Below are positions 45,986 to 57,081 of a DNA stretch of 64,000 nt, in pieces; the stretch's first letter is position 1, and each line of letters starts with the position of its first letter. Below the pieces are notes generated by a model, which had not been told where the DNA came from, ran no database searches, and saw only the letters and a list, made by a program, of their open reading frames with translations. The position numbers were made by a program, and so were the translations under genes. Origin of the DNA: Achatina immaculata (lineage: Eukaryota > Mollusca > Gastropoda > Stylommatophora > Achatinidae); assembly GCA_009760885.1 (NCBI GenBank), contig CM019713.1, positions 27,624,927 to 27,688,926 on the forward strand, read 5' to 3'.

Positions 45986-46343
45986 AATATACATCTTACA
46001 TCCTTCCCGTGCCGTTAAACGTCACATAGGCCTCGCATAGTTGTTTGCCAAGCTGTCCTGTTCTCTGCGAGTCTTTCAACTCCATCAAGGGATGTTATGT
46101 CCACTAAACTGGCTTCTCTTAACAATGTCCTCTTTAGAGTTTCACGTGGTCGACCTCTTTTTCTTCAGCCTGTTGTGCTCCACTTGATAGCTTGTTTTGG
46201 CATTCTCTAACTGTTTCTTCTCATCACATGGCCGACATATGTCCATCTTCTTTTTCTGATCATCCATGAGACAGGTTGTTGTTTGCTCATCTGTCTTATC
46301 TCTGTGTTGTTCTTGAATTCGTTCCACTTTATACAGAGTATTT

Positions 46344-46640
46344 TCGCTTCCGGGTGATTTACAAGATGGCGGGAGCTTTTTTAGCGCGCTTGGCGGCATA
46401 CTTGCGTATGAGTCTTCTACGTCGCCATACATCGTAAAACGGGAGTTGGGCGTGAGGCCAACAACCTCACCCTGAGACTCATCTAGAGGCGACTCGAGAT
46501 GAGGAAAAACCCTGTCGTTATGGAATCTCGCAACAGTTGTAACCGAGCATCAAGGACACCAACTCTGCATGCCGTTGACAACCATCGAAAATTCCTCGGC
46601 CCCAAATGCTTAACAAAAATCGGATTTTGGAATGTAAGAA
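46344..46640 (+). promoter_or_regulatory. LINE 5' UTR with ETS- and YY1-like sites
   Basis: The element begins GCTTCCGGGTGATTTACAAG: CTTCCGG (46347-46353) is an ETS/GABP-type site and AAGATGGCGG (46363-46372) a perfect YY1-type core, both typical of internal promoters (YY1 is known at the start of mammalian L1). GTGAGG and CCTCAC at about 46453-46473 form a small hairpin. Promoter function is inferred. Confidence 0.55.
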
Positions 46641-47782
46641 CGTTGGCCGCAACAACAAACTGGCTCAGGTAATAAATCTTAGAACCAGGTAATAAAAGAA
46701 ATGAATAGATATCACCTGGATGTGTCGGGCGTCAGTGAAATGCGATGGCCAGAAGCAGGGAAAAGAACAGTGGAAAACCATAAGTTAATAATATATTCCG
46801 GCAGAGACGATGGGAAGTACCAGGAAGAAGTGGGTTTAATTATGTCACGTGCGGCACCAAAGAGCCTTACAGAATGGGAACCAGTGAACAGTCGTGTGAT
46901 AAGAGCACGATACAAAATAAGACATGGAAGAATGACAATCATACAATGCTATACACCCATGAACGATGCAGATGATGAAATAAAAGATGATTTCTATTAC
47001 CAACTGTAAGGAGTGGGGAAAAAAAAGCAAGCAGTGACCCGGTTTTGATTAGAAATCCTACTGGCCAGAGACAGGCTTTTTTGAATGGAAATACCCAGTC
47101 CTTCGAGTCCGTCGCGGATCATGTATATAAGACAAGAAGAGAGAAGTTTAAAAGAGATTCCATAAGCTGAGCACGTTGGAGTCCAGCGACCGTGCCATTG
47201 TGGACGAGAGTGGTCATTCGATAGATGGAGGCTGACATGTGTAGTTTAGTTGTATGCATTTGTAATCAGGGTTGAACTCATATTATTCAAGGAAATGTTT
47301 TTTTATGAATCAATAACGCGTGTGGAAATATATAAATATATGAACTTCATGCGCATAGGATTCGTTTGATTCGCATTGCCTTGTGAATCAGAATTTTGTA
47401 AATACAAGGATCGTGATTTTATAAAAAGGATTGTTGTCTCGTGTTCCTGTTATTTACATGTAAGGTGTGAACGTATGGGGGGTAGTCACCCTTCCACCAC
47501 TCAGTACGACGGCGGCAAGACAGAAGTAAAAGATTGAACAAATCCTCCCCTTTCAGATAGTATAAAATAAAATACTACACAACTACAACAACTTATCAAC
47601 AAAGTACCTAAACACAACATCTTAGTTGTCATAGGAGACTTCAACGCCAAGGCTGGAAAAGATAACACCGATGTCGAAAAAGTGATGGGGAAAGAAGGAA
47701 TTGATACAGTAAATCAAAACGGAGAAAGATTAACTGAAATATGTCTAACAGAGGGCATGGTCATCGGAGGAACAATATTCCC
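46616..47782 (+). pseudogene. LINE APE-type endonuclease domain, interrupted
   Basis: Frame pieces: KIGFWNVRTLAATNKLAQV, RYHLDVSGVSEMRW, NSRVIRARYKIRHGRMTIIQ, CYTPMNDADDEIKDDFYYQL, then after the LTR QQLINKVPKHNILVVIGDFN, AKAGKDNTD and GMVIGGTIFPH, where it is cut. WNVRTL, SE-RW and GDFNA are motifs of the apurinic-type LINE endonuclease. One small frame break lies near 46670. The catalytic C-terminal SDH region and the RT are absent. Confidence 0.85.
47005..47579. mobile_element. Solo LTR, 575 bp, inside the LINE
   Basis: Begins TGTAAGGAGTGG and ends ATACTACA, giving TGTA...TACA ends, flanked by the 4-bp duplication CAAC (47001-47004 and 47580-47583). Removing it rejoins the LINE frame exactly (YYQL|QQLINK). 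A TATATAAG box is at about 47126-47133. The LTR superfamily cannot be told; a 4-bp duplication fits Gypsy or BEL types. No internal coding region remains, so LTR-LTR recombination is inferred. Confidence 0.85.
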
Positions 47783-47890
47783 ACATAATATATAGTCACA
47801 TACAACATAGAAGGGCATAACATATAGCGTCACATAATATATAGTCACATAACATATATAGTCATATAGTATATAGAGTTACAATAAGTA
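47783..47890. repeat. AT-rich array AGTCACATAATATATAG, right block
   Basis: Same units as 45815-45985, resuming after the LINE breakpoint. Confidence 0.82.
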
Positions 47891-48029
47891 CATTGTTGAG
47901 AAAATACAGTCTATAGACTTTGTAGATAAAGTAGGTTTAGATATGAAGACACAACAGACTTCGACGTAAATTTGTAGACGTAATATTAATTTCTTGATGA
48001 AAAACTCTTAGTAATACATCTTGTAACGG

Positions 48030-48315
48030 TGTCCTGGTTAGCTGAGTGGTTAGGCATTCACTTTACTAATCCGGTGCTACCGGGTTCAGATCTCAACCGT
48101 GGGATTTTTTCTTCCTGTACACACCAAAGAAACGTCCCGGGGTCCACCCAGCCTCTAAATACGGGTACCAGAGAAATCTGGGAAGTTAAATATGGCCAGG
48201 CGTGATACTGACCACATCACACATTCATGTGCTGAAGGTCATGGAAAATACGGCCCTAACATTGTATTCCCCAATAAGCCTTAATGGCGTGATCTAGGAG
48301 TTTTACCCTTTTACA
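48030..48315 (+). mobile_element. tRNA-derived SINE
   Basis: Head GTCCTGGTTAGCTGAGTGGT (box A-like) and ACCGGGTTCAGATCTC (box B-like), then GTACACACCAAAGAAACG, GCGTGATACTGACCACATC, GGAAAATACGGCC and a 3' end AGTTTTACCCTTTTAC. Most complete SINE in the window; the central GATACTGACCACA block is shared with 17766-17990. Confidence 0.8.
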
Positions 48316-48717
48316 TCTTGTAATACTAAAATACGCCTGCTTTTTTTTTTAACGCTTAGCTCTGCGCTGCGGATCTGTTGTACAGCTAATACTAGAGCCC
48401 ACTTTCACAATCTTCCTAAATTGTATTTTCACGAATTCGCCCATATTTCTAATTTTGCGACAAATGGCTTTCCGTACACTTTCAATCTCATTAACGTTGA
48501 CCTTTTGTCTGATACATATTTGTTCTCGCAGTAGAGCCTTGAGTGTTGCTTGTAGATATTTGACCAGTCAATCTGTCTCTCTAGGGTTTTCCCCACAGAG
48601 AACATTAATCTGTTTGTTGTTGAAGCGCGACAGTTCCTTTTAGTGAAGCCTGTAAATCAATGTTATCACTGAAACCGTGTATCCTACAAGAACGAACGAA
48701 AGAGATAATGAGCATAT
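48316..48717. other. Unassigned DNA
   Basis: No recognisable element or gene. Confidence 0.4.
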
Positions 48718-49165
48718 TTTATTTTCAAAGGGTTAAGAATTGGGCACGTAGACCCGTCTAACAATCTGCCCTTCATCATACAGCTTTCACTCAGTCACAG
48801 TCATTCAGCATTTGTTAATGAGCAATAATAAGCATGTAGAAGCAATTAAATGATTACATAAATAAATAATAAACTTATCTCTTGTCCATATACTCTACAC
48901 TCTGATTTATGCAGCAACATGAAATAAATTTGCATTCTTACATTCATTCAAAACTAATAAATTTATAGAAAAGCCCTATAAAAAAAATTACAACAATCAA
49001 GCCATACTTTAGACTATGCTTAGGGAGGCACATAATCCATATCAGATAGAAGTTGACAAAGTTGAAGTTATAAGAAAGAATTTTACTTATAAATTTTACC
49101 TGAGTTGGTAGGACATTCCGCAGGTGAGCAGCTGAGTAAGATAAGCTTTTTTTAAAACATGTCAA
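48718..49165 (-). pseudogene. CR1/Jockey-type LINE C-terminus and 3' UTR
   Basis: 48718-48830 holds the UTR block (GGGTTAAGAATTGGGCACGT, CAATCTGCCCTTCATCAT). The minus frame just 5' reads FKKSLSYSAAHLRNVLPTQV, matching KKSFSYSAAHLWNTLPSYI of the copy at 34240-34636. Severely 5'-truncated. Confidence 0.82.
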
Positions 49166-49734
49166 GCTTTGGTTTTGGGAGAATACAGTTGTTTAAGCTT
49201 GCTGGTATTGAGCGTGAATAGCAAGGACGAATGTAAGTACATTAAGACAGCCAATAGATATTGCAGTAATAATAATATAAAGTAGATCTTCACAGTGACA
49301 AAACTAATATAACAATGCTATATAGCTAATAGATATAGCACGCTTTCGAGATCTGGGAAATAAATCAACATATGAAGGAAAAATTGGAATAAAAAGATTT
49401 GCTATTGTGGACCACACGGTTGCAGAAAAATCAAACATTACTGAAAACCAAAAGGTGACAACAATCTGTACACTTTTCGTGAAATACAGAAGTCAGGGAA
49501 TGTGGCATTCAACAGGAAAATTCCAAGGAAAAAGAAGAAACAGAATGGGCAAGTGGCACTGGAAAAAGGAGAAAATCATGTTAGAATTTCAAAAACTGTT
49601 TGGAATGGAGAAGCATTGATTTTCATCATCATCATCATCATTGGAATTCCATTCCTTGAGGAACTGAACTTCAGAGGAAATGAAGATGGAGACGACGTCC
49701 AGACATTATTATTATTATTATTGTGTGGTATTGC
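49166..49734. other. Unassigned DNA
   Basis: Contains (ATC)n at 49626-49641 and (ATT)n at 49707-49720. A frame at 49502-49620 (GQVALEKGENHVRISKTVWN) is not recognised. Confidence 0.4.
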
Positions 49735-49739
49735 CTGCT

Positions 49740-49815
49740 ACTTCGTGATAATGTATGATACTGTGTGATATTGTGTGATACTGCCTGATACTGTGTGATA
49801 TTGTGTAACACACAA
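49740..49815. repeat. GTGATACTGT short-unit array, left block
   Basis: 10-bp units GTGATACTGT / GTGATATTGT; resumes at 50248-50290, with a PLE pair between. Confidence 0.8.
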
Positions 49816-49871
49816 TAATTAGTGTATACGTAAACAACTATACACGGAGTCACTGCAATAAAGCTATGATA

Positions 49872-50247
49872 CCAAAATGTATAAACCAGGAAAAATGTAG
49901 GAACAGCTTTATTACTTAACGATTACACGGTCGTGACGTTTCGGCGCGAGCCTTAATCATGCAAAAACATACAGGACGAAGAAATAGAGAGAAGAGATAA
50001 AGTATAGATACACGTGGATGCTAATAAAAATAAATAAATAAAAATGTTAAAAAATTAATAATGAATAGAGTACTTAGCAGCAACTGTAAGATGTGGCTTG
50101 TTCGACGCCGACTTTTAGATTTATGGACACCATATTACTTCTCCTCAGGTGGGTGATGCTGGAGTTCTTTCGGGCTCATGCTGAAACGTAACAGCTTTGT
50201 AATCATTAAGTAATAAAGCTGCTACTTTTTTTCCTAGTTTATACATT
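49872..50247. mobile_element. Inverted pair of PLE 3' ends
   Basis: 49872-50105 is a minus-sense PLE 3' end (starts ATGTATAAACCAGG, contains GACGTTTCGGCGCGAGCC). 50170-50247 is plus-sense (GGGCTCATGCTGAAACG, TAATAAAGCTGCT, ends AGTTTATACAT). The outer 75 bp are mutually complementary. The middle segment 50112-50178 also occurs at 52498-52563. Flanked by the GTGATACTGT array. Confidence 0.82.
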
Positions 50248-50959
50248 GTGATATTGCGTAATACTGTCTGATACTGTGTGTGATATGATATAAAATCCAC
50301 GAGATATCTGATATCTATGGCCGTGGAAAGGGATCTAAGGGGCGCAGTGACCTACACTGCCGTACAGACTGATGACCGAAAGCTGCCATTATGAATGCTT
50401 GGATAGCGTGAAGGTCCACAATTACATTCGCTAATTTCCAGGTTGTGGCTTACAGAAGCTAAAAAAAAGACGTTACATGAAATACAGCTCGGCCCTAAAA
50501 TGACTGTTTTCTTGTACAAAGTTTTTAAATATCCCGCACGCACACGAAACAAAACTAGACATCTTCCCGGAACAGCAAATCCTTATTGAAGAATTGGCCA
50601 TAGCCAAGTTTGGGACTGGTAATTCTGTATTCCTGGTCGGTGCGGAAGAAGTAAATAAATCTTAATAAACATAAAAAACACAGGGTAGAAAACAAAAAGA
50701 GAAAATGTAGAGAAAACCTGGACTTAATATTAGAAAAAGGGGAAAGTGAGACAAAGTGTTATATAACAAAATTACACTTTGCTCGTAGCTTCTAGTTTTC
50801 TGAGGGGGGAAGTTTAAGAAATGTGTAATTTAGTTGCAGATAAAACTGGTCCCATTTTTATTAAGTGAAATATAAATTCCACAGGGCAGTCTCTTCATAA
50901 GGAATATTCGAAAACAGATTTTCTGTGTTTCGCCAGTTATTCAAAAGATTGACATGATG
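50248..50959. other. Array remainder and unassigned DNA
   Basis: 50248-50290 continues the GTGATACTGT array. The rest shows nothing recognisable. Confidence 0.45.
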
Positions 50960-50961
50960 AA

Positions 50962-51130
50962 AGAGTTCTTCTTCTTCTTCTTCTTCTTCAGCTTTCCGAG
51001 CTATTAAGGCTCACTGCTGCAGATAAAGTTCGCCTCCATTCCTCTCTATTCCAAATCTTCTCTCTCCAGTTGGTGACACCAGTTCATTTTATCTCCTCTT
51101 CTATGTTGTCTTTCCATCTCTGTCTTGGTG
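50962..51130 (-). pseudogene. LINE 3' fragment with (AAG)n tail
   Basis: Minus strand reads RWKDNIEEEIKWTGVTNWRE, KIWNREEWRRTLSAAVS and then (AAG)n at 50985-50968. This is the end of a LINE C-terminus (R-W-D-I---GVT-----DR-EWR). Confidence 0.72.
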
Positions 51131-51429
51131 ATGACAAGAGTTACAAATAGTAATTTTAATGGAGTGACATGATTATTGTCGTTTAAGGAAGAAGTCGCCC
51201 CTCTCGCATTAATATACAGAATAAATGTTGATAGGTGTAGTCTGTTTGATTTCTTTCATCACATGAATTATCACGTGTCTCTGATGGTTCACAGTTAAGA
51301 TACCAATGATGCACGGGCTTATAACAAGAGAAACCGCGTGGATCAAGACACAGAACGACTTAAAAAAATTTTTTTTTACTTATTTTCATTTTCAACTACG
51401 TTTCAACAAACATGTCTAACTGCCACAGT
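51131..51429. other. Unassigned DNA
   Basis: Nothing recognised. Confidence 0.4.
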
Positions 51430-51892
51430 TTCGTTATATCACTGCTTCAGTATGGTATTTATATCACTACCTCGTTATGTCACTCCTTCAGTGCGGTATT
51501 TATGTCACTACATCGTTATGTCACTCCTTCAGTGTGGTATTTATGTCACTACCTCGTTATGTAACTCCTTCAGTGTGGTATTTATGTCACTACCTCGTTG
51601 TGTAACTCCTTCAGTACGGTATTTATATCACTACCTCGTTGTGTCACTCCTTCAGTGTGGTATTTATGTCACTACATCGTTATGTCACTCCTTCAGTGTG
51701 GTATTTATATCACTACCTCGTTGTGTCACTCCTTCAGTGTGGTATTTATGTCACTACCTCGTTATGTAACTCCTTCAGTGTGGTATTTATGTCACTACCT
51801 CGTTGTGTCACTCCTTCAGTACGGTATTTATATCACTACCTCGTTGTGTCACTCCTTCAGTGTGGTATTTATGTCACTACTTTATTATGTCA
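51430..51892. repeat. Minisatellite, 41-bp unit
   Basis: About 11 copies of TCACTCCTTCAGTGTGGTAT plus TTATGTCACTACCTCGTTATG. The unit is not a multiple of three, yet no stop appears in any + frame, so three overlapping frames are open. Confidence 0.95.
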
Positions 51893-53233
51893 GTCTCTTA
51901 ATACACACCCAGATGCATCAATCAGGTACTCTAACGAATGTCTTTTTCGCTCTAATTGCAACTCTTCTGTCTCACATGTACCATCCATAATTCGAGGGCG
52001 ATCTAGCTAGTTTCGATCTGGGCCAAGAAAAATGTATTAATCGAGTACATTTTACATTTGTCTTTCCTCACTCGCAGCATCTACTGTCTCTATTTGCTTG
52101 CTGTATTTATCTGTGCGTTTTGTTTTCTTTACTGTTCATGATAAAGGCATTTTGCCGAAATATTGGGTTGTTCCTTTTTTTCCCTTAACCATTTCACTGT
52201 AATTATTATAGTCTACCGTTTATTTTCAATTCTTACTTCTTCTTTTTGTCTATTTGTTTTTACATTGAGTCATAGATTTTCTTCTGACTCTGCTCATTAA
52301 GAATCAGAGTCACTGCAGTCTTCGTCACACTTATCATCATCTTACCGATGAAGGTGTTGCTTGTATTGATGGATGACATCAGATGTAATAAACCGAAACT
52401 TCACGCTGCAGTCTTGTTACTTCAGATTAAAACTTGTTCCTGTCATGAAACGCTTTCCAAAGCATGTAAACAGCCGCAGTGAGTACTTACTGGCCGGCTT
52501 TTAGATTTATTGGCACCGTATTACTTCTCCTCAGGTGAGTGATGCTGGAGTTCTTCCGGGCTCATATTCTAGTACATCATACAGCTCTGACAAATTACCT
52601 GACGTATTGATCCTGTCCTTCTTTTGCCAACTGATTAACGCGGTCGAGATCAAGTGAGTGCGACACGAGAAAGGTACTTGCTCCACATCAGTTGCCAAAG
52701 CGATGTTGGTAACTGCTTTACACCCATTTTCGACGAAAGAAAAGGAATCTTTATTATGTATGTATGCTTGTGCGTGTATCAGATTATTATTTTCCATTTA
52801 AATATTTCTGACATTAGAAAATAGCGACCTCTGCGAACAAGAAAATTACACATGCACAAATATTCAGTTTTATACTCTCAAGTTAAAAAAAAAAAGGTCA
52901 AAGGTTCCACCGATTTTGTCCTGGTTCTTGTCGATTCTATGGTCATATCGATCCCTGGACGGTTTTTATTCTGTTTGTTTCCACGTATTTTAAGCTCATA
53001 ATACATCGTTGGTGAGGTATATACCAGCGCGTGGTAGAAGACTGTAATTACCTTTTGTCAACAAACCCTGGTGAAATCAATATATCCTGCGTGGAGAGAG
53101 AGATTTATATGTATTAGTGTCTCACACATCTTTCAGACATGGTCCTGATGACATTTAAAGTCAGTGCCAGGAGATGAAGAGATGACATCTATGAACGATG
53201 TCATAAATAGTCACGTGTTTATCATTTTCATAA
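51893..53233. other. Unassigned DNA with two repeat fragments
   Basis: 52138-52180 carries the repeat C end (AAGGCATTTTGCCGAAATAT). 52498-52563 duplicates the spacer of the PLE inverted pair (TTACTTCTCCTCAGGTGAGT, GATGCTGGAGTTCTTCCGGG). Otherwise no gene or element seen. Confidence 0.5.
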
Positions 53234-53532
53234 TTAATCCTTTGACATGCTGCGTCAAATATGTCTGTTTAGGCAAAAATGGACATTTTAACTAATTTAC
53301 TCCGGAATTAATTTCCATGTTTATTTTTCTCTTCAGAATAGATTTTGATAAGAAATTATGGTAGAAGAAAACTGGAAGGAATATGTAATTCATAAAATAC
53401 GAGTTGAGTTAGAGAAATACTACTTTTCATTTTCTTTAGATTGCTTAAATATCGCTCTGAGCACTGACTTTGTATTTGATGTGTGCAGTATCTACTAACA
53501 ATGCCATTGTTGTTTTAGAGTCAAAGAGTTAA
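53234..53532. mobile_element. piggyBac-type MITE (repeat B)
   Basis: TTAA at 53234-53237 and 53529-53532 bound about 290 bp whose ends are inverted: TCCTTTGAC at the left and, in reverse complement, CTCTTTGAC at the right. TTAA duplications with CC-TTTGAC-like termini indicate piggyBac-type mobility. No coding capacity. A diverged copy is at 13725-13980 and a 5' part at 57211-57295. Confidence 0.72.
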
Positions 53533-53623
53533 CTTGGGTATTGTTAAATATTTAGACGGAACAGTAGTTTTAACTCCTGCACTTGTAATCTTACACGACA
53601 GTATGAGGCAGTCTGCCTCACCA

Positions 53624-54347
53624 ACATCCACAGAGTGACTTCACTAACACGACGGACCAACATCCACAGAGTGACTTCACTAACACGACGTACCAACATC
53701 CACAGAGTGACTTCACTAACACGACGTACCAACATCCACAGAGTGACTTCACTAACACGACGTACCAACATCCACAGAGTGACTTCACTAACACGACGTA
53801 CCAACATCCACAGAGTGACTTCACTAACACGACGGACCAACATCCACAGAGTGACTTCACTAACACTACGGACCAACATCCACAGAGTGACTTCACTAAC
53901 ACGACGTACCAACATCCACAGAGTGACTTCACTAACACGACGGACCAACATCCACAGAATGACTTCACTAACACGACGGACCAACATCCACAGAGTGACT
54001 TCACTAACACGACGTACCAACATCCACAGAGTGACTTCACTAACACGACGTACCAACATCCACAGAGTGACTTCACTAACACGACGGACCAACATCCACA
54101 GAGTGACTTCACTAACACGACAGACCAACATCCACAGAGTGACTTCACTAACACGACGGACCAACATCCACAGAGTGACTTCACTAACACGACAGACCAA
54201 CATCCACAGAGTGACTTCACTAACACGACGGACCAACATCCACAGAGTGACTTCACTATCACGACGTACCAACATCCACAGAGTGACTTCACTAACACGA
54301 CAGACCAACATCCACAGAGTGACTTCACTAACATGACGGACCAACAA
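53624..54347. repeat. Minisatellite, 36-bp unit, 20 copies
   Basis: Unit GTGACTTCACTAACACGACG plus KACCAACATCCACAGA. Variants (GGACC/GTACC/AGACC) are interspersed. Open in at least three frames (dodecapeptides VTSLTRRTNIHR on +, RVSEVTLWMLVR on -). Ends exactly at a PLE. Confidence 0.96.
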
Positions 54348-54988
54348 AGTGTATAAACTTGGGAAAAAGTAGGAACATCTTTATTACTTAACGAGCACAC
54401 AGATGTGACGTTTCGGCGTGAGCCTTACTCATACAAAAACATACAGGACGAGGAAATAGAGAGAGGAGATAAAATATAAATTCACATCAATGCTATGTTT
54501 TAAAAAGATAATAATACAATTAAATAAAATGAATAGATTACTTAGCAGTAACTTGTAAGAAACTGTGGCTTGTCCGACGCTGTGTGTCAGAGATGCACAT
54601 GTTGGGGTATAGAGAGTATTTAAATGGAGACTTGGGATGTGTGATATGTGGGTCGTAACTGAGGGCGTTGGGTGGGGAAACCGTGGAAGGCAGAGAGAGT
54701 GATACAGTGGTAATTTAGCCAGGAGAAGGTGAAATATGTGATTATAGTTGGGGTAGAGGGGTTGTAATGTGATGCTGTGAGGAGGTTCTGAGCTTTGTAT
54801 AACAAGTGAGAAGGGAGTGGAACTTTTAGGGGAGAGATTATGATTGTGGAAGAGGAGAATGTTAGGTGTAGCTGAATAACGAGTTTAAACCATGTGGTTC
54901 CAGAGTCATATATTCCTGAATGTAGCGGTTTTCAGGCCCTAGGTGGCGTGTGTCATCTGTGTGACACTGTCTGATGGCTATTTATTAT
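54348..54988 (-). mobile_element. PLE 3' fragment (C-terminal codons + 3' UTR)
   Basis: Starts at the terminal GTATAAAC, contains GACGTTTCGGCGTGAGCC and AT-rich UTR, and reaches coding sequence at 54850-54985 whose minus frame reads LEPHGLNSLFSYT, matching the end of the PLE at 38132-40648. 5'-truncated within the endonuclease C-terminus. Abuts the 36-bp array. Confidence 0.88.
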
Positions 54989-55423
54989 TATTTTATTATT
55001 TTATAATTATATAATTTTATTTTATCTATAATAATATTATAATATTATTGTATCACATTATTGTTAAGGACCAACAAAAGCATGTTCTTGCAACGTAAAG
55101 ATCAACATTCATTTTACACATCAACCAACAACTGAATTCAACAACAAGCAGCTACAGAAAAAATAAGCACATCTCAGAGATACAAAACAAAATATCAAAA
55201 CACCAAATGACAAATTCATGTGTTGCTGTTTGCGAACTTGACCCGCCTATGGTCACTGAACATTCCTTAAAACAAAAACAAAAAAAGATGAATGTCGGCA
55301 CAGCAACACTTACAACCCAAGGTTATATTATCAAATAATATTGTCTCTGGTAAACTGACTTCAACACAAGTGATCATGAGAGTTCCAACATAATATCATT
55401 CACATTTTCAGCAAAAACACTTA
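54989..55423. other. AT-rich unassigned DNA
   Basis: 55000-55065 is a nearly pure A/T stretch. No gene seen. Confidence 0.45.
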
Positions 55424-56205
55424 CAGTACTGAACAGATGAAGTAAGCCAGTTTTTACAGTATTGAACAGATGAAGTAAGCCAGTTTTTACAGTATTGAAC
55501 AGATGAAGTAAGCCAGTTTTTACAGTATTGAACAGATGAAGTAAGCCAGTTTTTACAGTATTGAACAGATGAAGTAAGCAAGTTTTTACAGAACTGAACA
55601 GATGAAGTAAACCAATTTATACAGTACTGAACAGATGAAGTAAGCAAGTTTTTACAGAACTGAACAGATGAAGTAAACCAATTTATACAGTACTGAACAG
55701 ATGAAGTAAGCTAGTTTTTACAGAACTGAACAGATGAAGTAAGCAAGTTTTTACAGAACTGAACAGATGAAGTAAGCAAGTTTTTACAGAACTGAACAGA
55801 TGAAGTAAACCAATTTATACAGAACTGAACAGATGAAGTAAGCTAGTTTTTACAGAACTGAACAGATGAAGTAAGCTAGTTTTTACAGAACTGAACAGAT
55901 GAAGTAAGCTAGTTTTTACAGAACTGAACAGATGAAGTAAGCAAGTTTTTACAGAACTGAACAGATGAAGTAAGCAAGTTTTTACAGAACTGAACAGATG
56001 AAGTAAACCAATTTATACAGTACTGAACAGATGAAGTAAGCTAGTTTTTACAGAACTGAACAGATGAAGTAAGCAAGTTTTTACAGAACTGAACAGATGA
56101 AGTAAACCAATTTATACAGTACTGACCAGATGAAGTAAACAAGTTTTTACAGAACTGAACAGATGAAGTAAACAAGTTTTTACAGTACTGAACAGATGAA
56201 GCAAG
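55424..56205. repeat. Minisatellite, 33-bp unit
   Basis: About 23 copies of GAACAGATGAAGTAAGCMAG plus TTTTTACAGTACT. At least three variants (GCCAG, GCAAG, ACCAATTTA) alternate in blocks. Confidence 0.95.
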
Positions 56206-56497
56206 TCAACAACATACCTAAATCAAACTCTCTTCTTAACCAACTCCACTACCTTGTAACTAAACATACACATGCTCCTACTTAAGTATGTAGATTTATT
56301 TATCTGGCTTACTCTCTGTATTGTTACTACTTCGTCTACTTTATTATAGATGTTATTATCATTGTCTATCGCTGTCCTTAGACAAACATAGAGTTATCAA
56401 ACATCACTTAGTTAGCTATGAGGAAAAATCATTAGTTCCAGCTAAAAATCATTTTTTAGACATATTATGAGCCGTGTATTCCAAAAGCTAACATAGA
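56206..56497. other. Unassigned spacer
   Basis: Nothing recognised. Confidence 0.4.
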
Positions 56498-56875
56498 GTC
56501 AACTCACTCTAGTCTGACCAAAACTCACTCTAGTCTGACCGAAACTCACCCTAGTCTGACCGTATCTCACCCTAGTCTGACCGTAACTCATTCTAGTCTG
56601 ATCGTGACTCGCTCTAGTCTGACCGTAACTCAATCTAGTCTGACCGTAACTCACTCTAGTCTGACCGTAACACACCCTAGTCTGACCGTAACTCACTCTA
56701 GTCTGACTGTAACTCACTCTAGTCTGACTAACTCACTCTAGTCTGACTGTAACTCACTCTAGTCTGACCGTAACTCACTCTAGTCTGACCGTAACTCACT
56801 TTTGTCTGACCGTAACTAACTCTAGTCTGACCGTAACTAACTCTAGTCTGACCGTAACTCACTCCAGTCTCACCA
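56498..56875. repeat. Minisatellite, 21-bp unit
   Basis: About 18 copies of CTCACTCTAGTCTGACCGTA plus A. Confidence 0.95.
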
Positions 56876-57081
56876 TGGGTCAGTACAGCACTAGCATCAA
56901 AACATTCATAGTCTGGTCAAGTGCGAAGCCGTTCTCGAACTGCTGCAATTTTTTTTATCCAACTCTCTTCAACTAAAGTAACTTTACAACAAAATAAACT
57001 CTCTGCTTGATCTTTTCACGTATACACACTCACTCACACACAGAGATATCCAAAATACAATACACATCTTTATGATCTCAT

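Larger units (their letters stand above)
45988..47782. mobile_element. Twin-primed RTE-like LINE split by a solo LTR
   Basis: 45988-46343 is minus-sense and aligns with the 3' end of the LINE copy at 35562-35925. 46344-47782 is plus-sense and holds the 5' UTR and endonuclease region, interrupted by the LTR at 47005-47579. The inverted 5' piece facing away from the 3' piece, with AT array on both sides, fits twin priming into the array. Homology between the arms and other copies breaks at GAGTATTTTC (46334-46343). Confidence 0.82.

Noticed and set aside
53544..54400. Long minus and plus frames (233-267 codons) of dodecapeptide repeats
   Set aside because: They are the 36-bp minisatellite read in several frames on both strands at once; no start context, splice sites or frame-specific conservation.
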